A stretch of DNA of 49,023 bases from UBA7328 sp036479115 (GTDB taxonomy: Bacteria > Bacteroidota > Bacteroidia > Chitinophagales > Saprospiraceae). The stretch is from positions 1 to 49,023 of the forward strand of contig JAZGFD010000118.1 in the NCBI GenBank assembly GCA_036479115.1. The letters run 5' to 3'. Positions within the stretch are counted from its first letter, which is position 1. Each line of letters begins with the position of its first letter. This document shows, piece by piece, positions 36,301 through 44,760 of this stretch. A program made the translations under genes and the position numbers. Under the pieces are notes generated by a model, which did no database searches, had not been told where the DNA came from, and saw only the letters and a list, made by a program, of their open reading frames with translations.

Positions 36301-39300
36301 GATGTACGGCTATCACTATTGCTTTTGTTAAAGTTATTATCAAAACAAAGTCCTTTTTTTATTTCATCCTGATTGAGAACATTCATTTTTTCTGGTATAT
36401 GAAAATCCATATTCCAACTCAGACCTTCAGCGGTTTTTTGATCCCACATGACCTTCAATACTTCCTCCAAATAGTCCTTCTTAGATTGAGATATTTTATC
36501 CTTATTTATCACTTGTGTCTTAGTGAAATAATCAGTTATGTGATTATTAAAATGATCTTTATCATAAATCTCCTTATACAGATATGTAGACCAATAAAAA
36601 GGAAAACTTTTCTTATTGATATAGGCATTGAGCTTGATTCTGTCCAAATCATACTTATCAAACCCCTCAAGTGAAGTCATAGCATAATAGTCATCCAAAG
36701 TTTCGAACCAATTTGCTGAATTCGTATCCCATTTCTTGAATTGATAAACTTGCTTTGCTTCATTAGGATGACTCAGATCATTTCTTGTAAGGATAGGTCG
36801 TATGTATCTCACACTACTTGCTTCTAACTTTTCATCCAAACTCTCGTATTTGCTTTTCGCAAAATGATAGGTGTATAAAACCTTGGTGTATTGTGCCAAT
36901 TGTTTTTCTATAGAATTGTCTAATACACTCTTATTCACTTTGTAAGTGGCATCAGTGGAACCTCCATTGGCATCTATTTTTCCGCTTCCGTTGTTTTGAC
37001 TGTTTACCTCACTGATTTGAGTATTATCAGGCTTTTCAGGTCTTCTGACCAACTCGATTTTATACACTTGACCACCTTTCAAAGAGGATGCTAATCCATC
37101 AAAATCCGGAAAGTTGATCTCCTTAGTAGTGACCGTATGAGACTCAACTGTAGGTAGCGTAAAGATCCCATTATAAGTGATTGAACCTATTTTTAGTTTT
37201 TTGAAAGGAACAGAACCAGGATACTTTGTCATCGGTACCTCAAATACTTCTTTTTCTTGATTAGGTAATGTAGAACTGACTCTGGCCACATACTCATAGT
37301 CAAATGTCTGATTTCCATCTGTGACAGATTCTGGGAACATTTTTGCCAGATTAGGGTCGGCTTGATTGAATCTTAAGTGAGGATGAGCATACCCTTCATG
37401 CCAGTATCTTTGATCGAGTCCAGGGGTTTGACTCTCCACCATTGTGGCGTATATTTCATCTGGAAATGCTCCTGTCTTGAATACAGTAGCTCCTTTTTCT
37501 GGATTGACAAATCCTTTCTCTACTAGTGGGCTATACGAGCCATCATCCTCTCTATCTACATACCACATGGCTTTATAGTGCATCTGATATTCGGTATCAG
37601 GTTGTAGCCACTCATTCATCTTCAGGCTCGCTCCTAAGTTGTCATCATCTAAAACTATGGAAGCAGAAATCCTAACAGAACTACCCTTTTTAGTTAAATA
37701 AAATTCTTTTAGCTCTACTCTATAATTGTCATAGTCGCTTATTTCTCCTTCTTTATCATAGTTAGGAAAGGAAATGGTAGAGCCCAGTTTCCAGTTGGTT
37801 TTGAGCTTAGGTATGACGAAAACACTTTCTGTTTCATTAGCCACTTCTTCAGGAGATGTACTCTCCACTATAGGTATGCCTATCACTGGAGTCTCTACTT
37901 GCATGTCAGAGCATTGACTTCCAAATTCGAATTGATAATTAAACTTGCCATCTAGGAGTCCATTGAGCACACTATAATGCCCTTTTACAAATCCATTGAT
38001 ATATGATGGATTAGGCAGCATCGCTCTGAGCATAGCAGCAAGCTCTGCATCAAATACATTCACTTTGCCTTTTCTAAAACCAAGGTTATATTTTAATCCT
38101 AGTTTTGCTTTTAAAAAAGCATAGGCTTGCCCCTCTGCATACCAACCATTAAGACCTATTCTATCCGTCGCAGAGCTACCACAGCTTATGTTGCCTTTAT
38201 TTGTCAAAGAGGCATCAAATCCTATCTTACCTCCTACTAGACCTTCTAGTGGGCCGAGAGATTTTTCGGCGTGTGCTTCTATTAAAGCACCGATGACAAT
38301 GCCATCATTTGATTTTACATTTCCATCTCTATCCAGCCCACCAGTGTCCGCTTTACGATTTGATACTTCTTCAAAATTTACATCAGTATTCCATGATGGT
38401 AGTAACTCTGCGATAGGTGGAATAGGATCTACATCCATTCCCATCTGCATATAAAATTTAAAAGCGGCATTCCCCAACATAGGAAAGGTGACAGCACTGT
38501 ATCTATATCCTGATCTGGGTTCTACTCCTGATCCATCTCCCCAACTTCCTAATTTGAAAGTCCATTTGAAATCATCTTTAAACTTGGCACCAAATCTTGC
38601 TTTTACATTTTCTAGTTTTACTAGAGCATTGGCACCTTCCTTCTGCATCTCTTCATTTTCACCTTTATTCAGGTCACTCACCATTTTAAATCGGTCCTTC
38701 TGTGATAGATTATCGTTAGATAGAATGGCCCTTCTTTGCTTATCATTCTTGTGCAATAATTTAGCAAGTGGAGCTGTATTCCCCATAGGAAATTCCGCTT
38801 TAAGCTCTAGTGATCCTGTTAACTCTTTTTGTGGATGATCGTATTTGATAGTGGATGCTACTTTGGCCACATATTCATCGCGACGTTCCGCTAAAGTTGT
38901 CGGGCTGAGATACATATTGCCATCTACCTGAATGTAGGATAAACCTATTGTGCCTACATTATTTTTTTCGAGTCCCATTCTGAGGGTGACATCTCCTGCC
39001 AGTAGTTGTGGTGTACCAGGAGTGGGAGGCAACTGAGACATAATTATTGATATATTAGCACCATATGCTTCTTGATTAGGACGATAATCGATACCTGAAA
39101 AACTCTTCCCCGGAGTGAGCATATCACTATCAAAAGGGCATTCATTATTATCAGGCAAGGCATTCGCTGTTGTTAATTCGATTGCTTGTGTTTTTGGCTT
39201 TAGTGATTCAGATGCTTGCTTTGTTGGAGTACTAGGTGCTGCTGCCTGTATCTCCTGGCTATCATCAAACAGGCTGCCTTCTGGCTCCAAATCCATATTG

Positions 39301-42300
39301 TATAAAATACCACCACCACCACCGACGATATAAAATATTGGCCCTGACGTAGGCGAAGGAGGTAAAATCGGGATACCTGCAGGTAGCGTAGCTTCAAAAT
39401 CAAAGAAGCCGTATCTGTATTTTTGTTGGACGGAAGTACCATTTATAGATTCCGTCTTAGCTCTTACTAGATCATAACGTGTCCTGCCATACTGTGCCAC
39501 TGCTTTGATATTCACTCCTAGTACAGATATATCTACTCCTCCTTTGAAGCCAGACCCCCATTTTGACAGTTTCACATTGTCAGAATTTAGGTCTTTGCCT
39601 GTGGCCTCATAATCACGAAGAATATTCAATCCACCCTTAATAGAAACAGGGCCTACCTCACCTTCTATTAAGATACACCCTAGTTTGACATCTTCCAGGC
39701 TGAAACCTTTTTCATGTGGTTTAGTATAAAATTGCAAGTTAGCCTCTGCCTTAATACCTGCTGTTTTGCCTTTTTTACTTCCTTGCTCATCTGCCATTAG
39801 ATTCACTGCTACAGGTAGATGGAAGACATAATTGATATCGTTGTTGGGCATTGTTTGGCAAACGAATTTCATGCCATCGCCTATATTTACAGGGAAGCCT
39901 TGTAAGCCGCGACTTTCTTCTTTATCATTGTTGCCTTTATCTTCATCATCTTCATCATTCTCTAGTTTACTGACACTCCATTTACCCATTTCTAAAGCTT
40001 TGATGCCAGATAAGAATCCACTGTTTTGAGTATTGGCACCAGTGCAACCTGTGGCAATATCAGGGCTATTAATTTTCAGGCCTTCATACTTGAACAAGTC
40101 GTAGATAAAACTTAATCCACCAGCTGCCTTAGCAACTTTGTCTGGCAATCCCACTGATTTTATAGTCTCTTCAGTCCAATATATACCTGCACTACCATTC
40201 ATAGTGGCCTGAGGCTCGAACTCACCATTGCCATAGTTGTACACAAGCTTAAGCTCTGAGCCATGACCCATTCTCATCCCCAAAGTGGGAACTATTGAAG
40301 AAGAATAGGTGGCCTCTTGAAATCTGTTAAAATACATGAGACTTTTGGGTTCGTACTTTTTGTCTTTCTTTTCAAATTCGAGTGTACCGCTAAAACCTAC
40401 ATAACCTGAAGCAAATTTTTGTTCTAATGAACCTTTTGGGGGCTCTTCATCAAAAATTGGAACTAGTGTTTCTCCTATAATAAATACACCTTGTTGTTGT
40501 TCTTGTTTGTCAGTGCTTTTTGCAGAATAAGCAATAAGCCTATTTTCTTTGAAATGGAATTGAATTTTAGATAGCGCATATTTCCACCCTCCCAACAATG
40601 CTTTTCTGCTTCTTGGAATGGGATAATTGGTGGGGTTCTTCGAAGTATTTTTATATTTCTTTTTTAAGCCAGATTCAAAATCAAATAATACATCTTCTAT
40701 CGGCAATGTCAGCCCTTTACTATTTTCATCTTTGAAACCATCTAGTTCAAACTCAATATGTTTGAAAACCAATCCTGTAAAGCCTGCATTTTGTGTTTCG
40801 CCTTCTACTTTTTGAGTGTCATCAAAGTCCAAGAAAGCACTATAATTTTCTTTATCTCCTGGTCTGAAAATGAGTTGCTCTACATCTGTGACTGCAAAAT
40901 TCCACCCATCATTGCTACCTTCCACATCAGGAGACACCGCTGCTATGAAATGTCTTAAAGAATGGCTATTTGTGCTATTCTCTGTATTTAGATTAAAGAA
41001 AAATTCGCTCTGTTTAGCTCCTATTTCTTTGACGCGACTGGCACCAGCTTGGGCGTTAGGCAGTCTATAGAGTATTTTAGTATTCTGATATTTACCTTTT
41101 TCAGAAGAGAAGTAAGGTTGATAAACTCCTTGGATATCAAAATGAGTAAACCCATTATGACAATCGATATGAGCAATAGATTTTTTGGCAACTTTTCCAC
41201 CTAATTTTACACTGGAGAGAATGTTGATTTGCTCGTGCTTATCAACATATTCGCCAACTACCAATTCTAATCTAAGGTCACTGAAATCAACACTCATCGG
41301 CCCTACTTTTACCTCTTTAGAATCGAAATACAAGTACCGCTTCTCATTATTATTGTCATACACCTCATAGGCTAACATTAACTTCATGAAAGCTCCTTTA
41401 TCGTCCTTGACCTCACCTGTACTGGACGTTCTGAAACCGGTGATTAACAATTTGGAATTTTGAGGCATATTTTCCCGCTTCACCCCCATGATCTTTAGAT
41501 CATTAGTTACATCAATGGGCAATTTTGTAGGCTGATCCGTTTTTAAATCTGAAAACTTAAATCCAGCATAATTATCAATATAACTCTGGGCATGATAGTA
41601 TCCTGCAATATATTCGGCATCCACAGCTTTATCATTCAGAAATGGAATGATGATCTGATTGTCATTGAGCATCGGCATTCCACTCTTTCTCACTCCTTCT
41701 CGGAGTCTTATTTTCTGCACTAATCGAGACAGAAATTTTTCATTTTTTTTATCAGATATGCTTGCTAGACTTCCATTTGGTGTGGGCTCTAATTCTGGCC
41801 CGTATTTATAAATGATCCTTTCGAATATCCGATCCCACTCCGATTCTGTAGGTGGTACAATATGTGAAGTGCAATTACACTCCAGCTTAGAAGTATCAAT
41901 CTCTATTTCGTCAAAAACAAACTTATCAGATGTATTCTTAGCCCATATGATCATATCCAGACTACTTTCACCATTGTACATAGTGATTTTAAGACCGAGC
42001 CGCTGCATCCCTTCATCAGGATGATTTTCATGTACCACTTCTACTTGCCCTGGTTCCACTATTTTTCCTCCTATTTTCATAGCTTCTTTAGGCACATTCA
42101 CTGAGCCAACTTTATAGCGATCTGTAGGTTTAGCATACGAATTCAGGCCAAAGTCATTAAAAGTGATACTGCTCAAGTTTAGATTTAAATTTCTAATTCC
42201 AAAGGCCTTTTTTATATCTTTTAGCTTCACTCTATCTTCTTCTCGTACTGCAGCTATGAATTCTATATCAGACATTGCAATAGAAATAGTTCCATCAAAA

Positions 42301-44696
42301 TTTGCTGATGGGATCAATTGGCTCTCATCACCTACTTGAGCTACTACGGTTCTGATTTCACTAGAAGAATAGTTAGAAAATGAAGCCTTCCACATGCTCA
42401 TGCCGAGCTGTCTTTCTTCTACTTCGGCATTGAGGGTGGCTCTATTATCTTCATCTGTTAGTTTTCCTTTATATGGGAATGTATCATCGAATACGGGCAA
42501 TTTGATCACTCCTGACAGCTCTAATCCTTCACTTTCTCCATCTTTAATTTCAAAAGAGGCCTCATCAATGCTATAAGGCCAGTCTCCCATTTTTCCTTTT
42601 TCAAGAGGGAGTATATTTTTATCTTTTATCAGCCCATAGGCTAGATTATCTCCATCTATAAATAGCTTCCCACCTTTCATTGAAATGGTCTTTTCATTGC
42701 CTAGTATCTTATTGCCTTTACCACCTTTCAATGCTACATCACTTAGAATTACACCTTTCCAAGAAGGGTCTTTGTACTTTTCATATTCATCAGAATCCAA
42801 GTCAATATTTTCAACCGATTCTTTATCAGAGAGGTCAAGAGTACCTGAGGTAGATTCAAACTCGAAGTCTTTCAGGCCTACTATTTCAAAAGCAGGCAAC
42901 TTGCCGATAGGAGTCACTTTATCCTCAAAACCTTCTGATAATACATCGAGATTAAGTCTTTCTTTATTTCCAACTTGAACAGCTATATCTTTTGAAATCT
43001 TGAGGCTTTTTTCTAGCTCTAACTCTTGGTAGCCCTTACAGTCACAATACATTCTACTGTCTTCACTAGCAGTGTAAGTAATAGAAAGAGATTTTAATAA
43101 TTTGTTCTCACCCTCTGATGTTTCAGGATTATTTAGCAATACTAAATGCGCATTCTTTTTCACACCATGAGGAGTAGCTCTCAGTGCCGTAGCTGCAAAC
43201 CTTAATGGATCTTCAGCTCCTCCCTGATCTTTCCAAGAAGCGAGATTGAGATATGCATTCTTTGCAGTGAATTGCATGCCGATAACAGCCACTGACGGTT
43301 GATCTGTCTGGTCGATTGCAAGGGGTAAGTTCTTACCCGATTGATCTGTTATGTTGAGACTAGAGACGATTCTGGAGACTCCCTGCCCTTTGGTAAAAAA
43401 GCTCCTGAGGTTATTCACATATTTTTTATCAATGCTATTAGCTATGTTCTTTGCTCTTAGTTGATTCTGATTCAATTTGAAACTGTTATCAACTATAGCA
43501 TTGACGTTTTCCACCTCATACACTCGCATATCCTCATTGACCTTCAGCCCCGAGAATTTTACATTCACCTTAGTATTGAGCATCGGAACTGCTACCTTAC
43601 CTATGCCACTAAACCCTCCTGCTCCACCTGAAGCCTCGATGATCTCCATGGTGAAGTATCCCAAAGCTACTTTATCAGATTCAATGAGTGGCAAAGTGAT
43701 AGATTCTGTATTAGATATAGGGCCGAAGTCAGTATTATAGACTGTACATCCTAGTGGTGCGGGATTGTTAAAAGTATTGATATCTATTCCTGGCTCTTCT
43801 CCATCATAGTAGATGAAAGAGTAGACTTCACTGTATCCATCATTTTGAAACAATTTGCTCGTTGGTGCCATTATTGAGGAGGCTTTCACCCTCCAGGCAT
43901 ATACTTTATTAGGTATTAATTGTGGTTCTGCTTGTGTATATATCAAAGAAGGAGTCATCGTAGTAGTCCGATATACCTGGAGCGAACTTTCAAAAGCGTC
44001 ATTGACATTGTAAGTGCCATCGGGGAGTTGCACCAACTCAAATCTGTATTCTACAGCACCTGGAGAATTAGAACTGCCTAGATGCATTGGTTGCCAGCTA
44101 AAAAGTTGGTTTTGAGTCTGAGGGTAGTTCATTTTATCTCCATCTTCGGGCATGATGCCTTGAGGTGGCTGATTAAGAAAGAAACTGCCTTGCACACAAA
44201 ATTTATTAGAAACGGGTACATTTCGTTGCACCCCATATACTTGTAGACATATCTGATTAAATCCTTCAGGTAATTCGAGTGATCCAGTGCCTGTGCCCTG
44301 AGCATTGGTAAGATTAGCTGCATTCAAGTAGGGCTGTAGAGCACTCCCGTCAAGGTGTTCCAGCTTAAACTGCGACAAGGTCATGGGAGGAGTAAAATAG
44401 TTAGGGTTCGTTTGATAAATAACTTCTCCATTTTGCTCGATGCTTAGGCTTAGTGTCACATCGAGTGCTGTTTTGACTGGGTCATTTAATACAGCATTGA
44501 ATATAAGATCCTGTGATCGTTCATTGGCATAAACCCCTAGATCCAAAGACCTAGGGGGAATCATTGCACCTGAAATCTGTACTGGCCAAACCTGCTGTGC
44601 CACAGACGATACACTGGCCAAAACAGCAATTGGCATAAGGAGTATATCCCTAATTGATTTAATTATTCTCATCCCACTAATCTTGAAATTTTTCAT
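33384..44696 (-). CDS. Giant (~3,770 aa) exported protein, TANFOR-like N-terminus, CBM6-like and trefoil-like C-terminus
   Basis: One of the largest proteins expected in such a genome. The ATG at 44696 is preferred because a good signal peptide follows (DILLMPIAVLASVSSVAQ). The longer frame back to 44789 adds 31 polar residues and would overlap the upstream gene. The N-terminal ~300 residues (VQISGAMIPPRSLDLGVYAN, LPEGFNQICLQVYG, NQPPQGIMPEDGDKMNYP) resemble the region called TANFOR in large Bacteroidota proteins. A very long beta-rich body follows, with an acidic linker (about 1580-1600). Near 3169-3250 is a CBM6-like carbohydrate-binding module (YDWGGPEISYH, GEWTEYTVNVNDVGEYRIEL). The last ~320 residues hold ricin/fascin-like beta-trefoil sequence. 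No T9SS tail is apparent. Function unknown; sugar or surface binding is inferred. Confidence 0.8.
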   Translation of the reverse strand: MKNFKISGMRIIKSIRDILLMPIAVLASVSSVAQQVWPVQISGAMIPPRSLDLGVYANERSQDLIFNAVLNDPVKTALDVTLSLSIEQNGEVIYQTNPNYFTPPMTLSQFKLEHLDGSALQPYLNAANLTNAQGTGTGSLELPEGFNQICLQVYGVQRNVPVSNKFCVQGSFFLNQPPQGIMPEDGDKMNYPQTQNQLFSWQPMHLGSSNSPGAVEYRFELVQLPDGTYNVNDAFESSLQVYRTTTMTPSLIYTQAEPQLIPNKVYAWRVKASSIMAPTSKLFQNDGYSEVYSFIYYDGEEPGIDINTFNNPAPLGCTVYNTDFGPISNTESITLPLIESDKVALGYFTMEIIEASGGAGGFSGIGKVAVPMLNTKVNVKFSGLKVNEDMRVYEVENVNAIVDNSFKLNQNQLRAKNIANSIDKKYVNNLRSFFTKGQGVSRIVSSLNITDQSGKNLPLAIDQTDQPSVAVIGMQFTAKNAYLNLASWKDQGGAEDPLRFAATALRATPHGVKKNAHLVLLNNPETSEGENKLLKSLSITYTASEDSRMYCDCKGYQELELEKSLKISKDIAVQVGNKERLNLDVLSEGFEDKVTPIGKLPAFEIVGLKDFEFESTSGTLDLSDKESVENIDLDSDEYEKYKDPSWKGVILSDVALKGGKGNKILGNEKTISMKGGKLFIDGDNLAYGLIKDKNILPLEKGKMGDWPYSIDEASFEIKDGESEGLELSGVIKLPVFDDTFPYKGKLTDEDNRATLNAEVEERQLGMSMWKASFSNYSSSEIRTVVAQVGDESQLIPSANFDGTISIAMSDIEFIAAVREEDRVKLKDIKKAFGIRNLNLNLSSITFNDFGLNSYAKPTDRYKVGSVNVPKEAMKIGGKIVEPGQVEVVHENHPDEGMQRLGLKITMYNGESSLDMIIWAKNTSDKFVFDEIEIDTSKLECNCTSHIVPPTESEWDRIFERIIYKYGPELEPTPNGSLASISDKKNEKFLSRLVQKIRLREGVRKSGMPMLNDNQIIIPFLNDKAVDAEYIAGYYHAQSYIDNYAGFKFSDLKTDQPTKLPIDVTNDLKIMGVKRENMPQNSKLLITGFRTSSTGEVKDDKGAFMKLMLAYEVYDNNNEKRYLYFDSKEVKVGPMSVDFSDLRLELVVGEYVDKHEQINILSSVKLGGKVAKKSIAHIDCHNGFTHFDIQGVYQPYFSSEKGKYQNTKILYRLPNAQAGASRVKEIGAKQSEFFFNLNTENSTNSHSLRHFIAAVSPDVEGSNDGWNFAVTDVEQLIFRPGDKENYSAFLDFDDTQKVEGETQNAGFTGLVFKHIEFELDGFKDENSKGLTLPIEDVLFDFESGLKKKYKNTSKNPTNYPIPRSRKALLGGWKYALSKIQFHFKENRLIAYSAKSTDKQEQQQGVFIIGETLVPIFDEEPPKGSLEQKFASGYVGFSGTLEFEKKDKKYEPKSLMYFNRFQEATYSSSIVPTLGMRMGHGSELKLVYNYGNGEFEPQATMNGSAGIYWTEETIKSVGLPDKVAKAAGGLSFIYDLFKYEGLKINSPDIATGCTGANTQNSGFLSGIKALEMGKWSVSKLENDEDDEDKGNNDKEESRGLQGFPVNIGDGMKFVCQTMPNNDINYVFHLPVAVNLMADEQGSKKGKTAGIKAEANLQFYTKPHEKGFSLEDVKLGCILIEGEVGPVSIKGGLNILRDYEATGKDLNSDNVKLSKWGSGFKGGVDISVLGVNIKAVAQYGRTRYDLVRAKTESINGTSVQQKYRYGFFDFEATLPAGIPILPPSPTSGPIFYIVGGGGGILYNMDLEPEGSLFDDSQEIQAAAPSTPTKQASESLKPKTQAIELTTANALPDNNECPFDSDMLTPGKSFSGIDYRPNQEAYGANISIIMSQLPPTPGTPQLLAGDVTLRMGLEKNNVGTIGLSYIQVDGNMYLSPTTLAERRDEYVAKVASTIKYDHPQKELTGSLELKAEFPMGNTAPLAKLLHKNDKQRRAILSNDNLSQKDRFKMVSDLNKGENEEMQKEGANALVKLENVKARFGAKFKDDFKWTFKLGSWGDGSGVEPRSGYRYSAVTFPMLGNAAFKFYMQMGMDVDPIPPIAELLPSWNTDVNFEEVSNRKADTGGLDRDGNVKSNDGIVIGALIEAHAEKSLGPLEGLVGGKIGFDASLTNKGNISCGSSATDRIGLNGWYAEGQAYAFLKAKLGLKYNLGFRKGKVNVFDAELAAMLRAMLPNPSYINGFVKGHYSVLNGLLDGKFNYQFEFGSQCSDMQVETPVIGIPIVESTSPEEVANETESVFVIPKLKTNWKLGSTISFPNYDKEGEISDYDNYRVELKEFYLTKKGSSVRISASIVLDDDNLGASLKMNEWLQPDTEYQMHYKAMWYVDREDDGSYSPLVEKGFVNPEKGATVFKTGAFPDEIYATMVESQTPGLDQRYWHEGYAHPHLRFNQADPNLAKMFPESVTDGNQTFDYEYVARVSSTLPNQEKEVFEVPMTKYPGSVPFKKLKIGSITYNGIFTLPTVESHTVTTKEINFPDFDGLASSLKGGQVYKIELVRRPEKPDNTQISEVNSQNNGSGKIDANGGSTDATYKVNKSVLDNSIEKQLAQYTKVLYTYHFAKSKYESLDEKLEASSVRYIRPILTRNDLSHPNEAKQVYQFKKWDTNSANWFETLDDYYAMTSLEGFDKYDLDRIKLNAYINKKSFPFYWSTYLYKEIYDKDHFNNHITDYFTKTQVINKDKISQSKKDYLEEVLKVMWDQKTAEGLSWNMDFHIPEKMNVLNQDEIKKGLCFDNNFNKSNSDSRTSKAVFNKKEQYGLLFQDLKSRVVINQLRLLYDISFSEKQRHTKKVEYTVKKKKSWYNPTKIFGSSTYKEKQTRTEKSRGSIAADDAYGTYWEHIYNRIHINKHNTGGINQDRVKEQYKRYVIHNDHSDLTLSFPVYKDWKEMNDKVTSTKNIDFALKPNHLNQGGFDELNGGKEEGELSEPKADDFELVFESRFSYIPMKLYIKNKKSGAISIPDFIYLENRNTHPKMAYFDKAADVVLAQTIKGTKIMASQLEIAKDGSIDIAQLYRDIEKDGINLEGMNLSDSDLRRSNFWELNVWLCYKNGNNKQYDVFKAELKEWETSKEKKLVHGLDILVRKEAFTSSQSSDYLSSSLDFKLKNLPYRGEIQQLPGTIKLANYDWGGPEISYHRQEKYENEIGSHRFQEGIDFGQRDNKKYLQVNKGEWTEYTVNVNDVGEYRIELEYASTKNVLLKILLMSPLAYEKAKNLGFPYDNVPTEEKTIELKSTSGKINKYTATWKIVNPLEGRGVKVLRVENQSNDNTPIELYNLSINVAEPLIHDKINATISYRLIVDNPGATNKEYLIVKKNEGGGEKQKYSFTTTSNLQEATQLHFIEEYKISINDLLLGDSNKSADQNKPKKDLRYFIETEIGELITMPHSVDAYDIPLGLNPSKGLPFTVSYVSKDKFRLGFRDLNNYWTQRENGTLKLGFEKPTLFSLEELSHNENQRIYNAIPFKAETDYCIKKIGETECESTWRVKYVGNGYYHLFSDKGQYYQSGFSDIKVSKSVSSLRPDALLFALDQQADGTVKIEGRFSKYFGLSTTMRRIITDMSQKKSKPNDDKTASDDKKTVMPETDTNYLIKVRSEEFGIDVFLLEDYRTISRCPSESNNKNAKPSDAIIWKIKAADKGYFNLYANGKPVSSFSGGRGVQMMSSLESGDKFLWSLEPQPDGSTIIKRKNGGYFGENIYDKKSCGYLKLGSSKSKLKFYFTKVN

Positions 44697-44760
44697 ATTT
44701 ATTCTTTTCTTGTGGTCTCTGTTCATTTGATTATTGGACATAGCAAAAAACATTCGTTGG

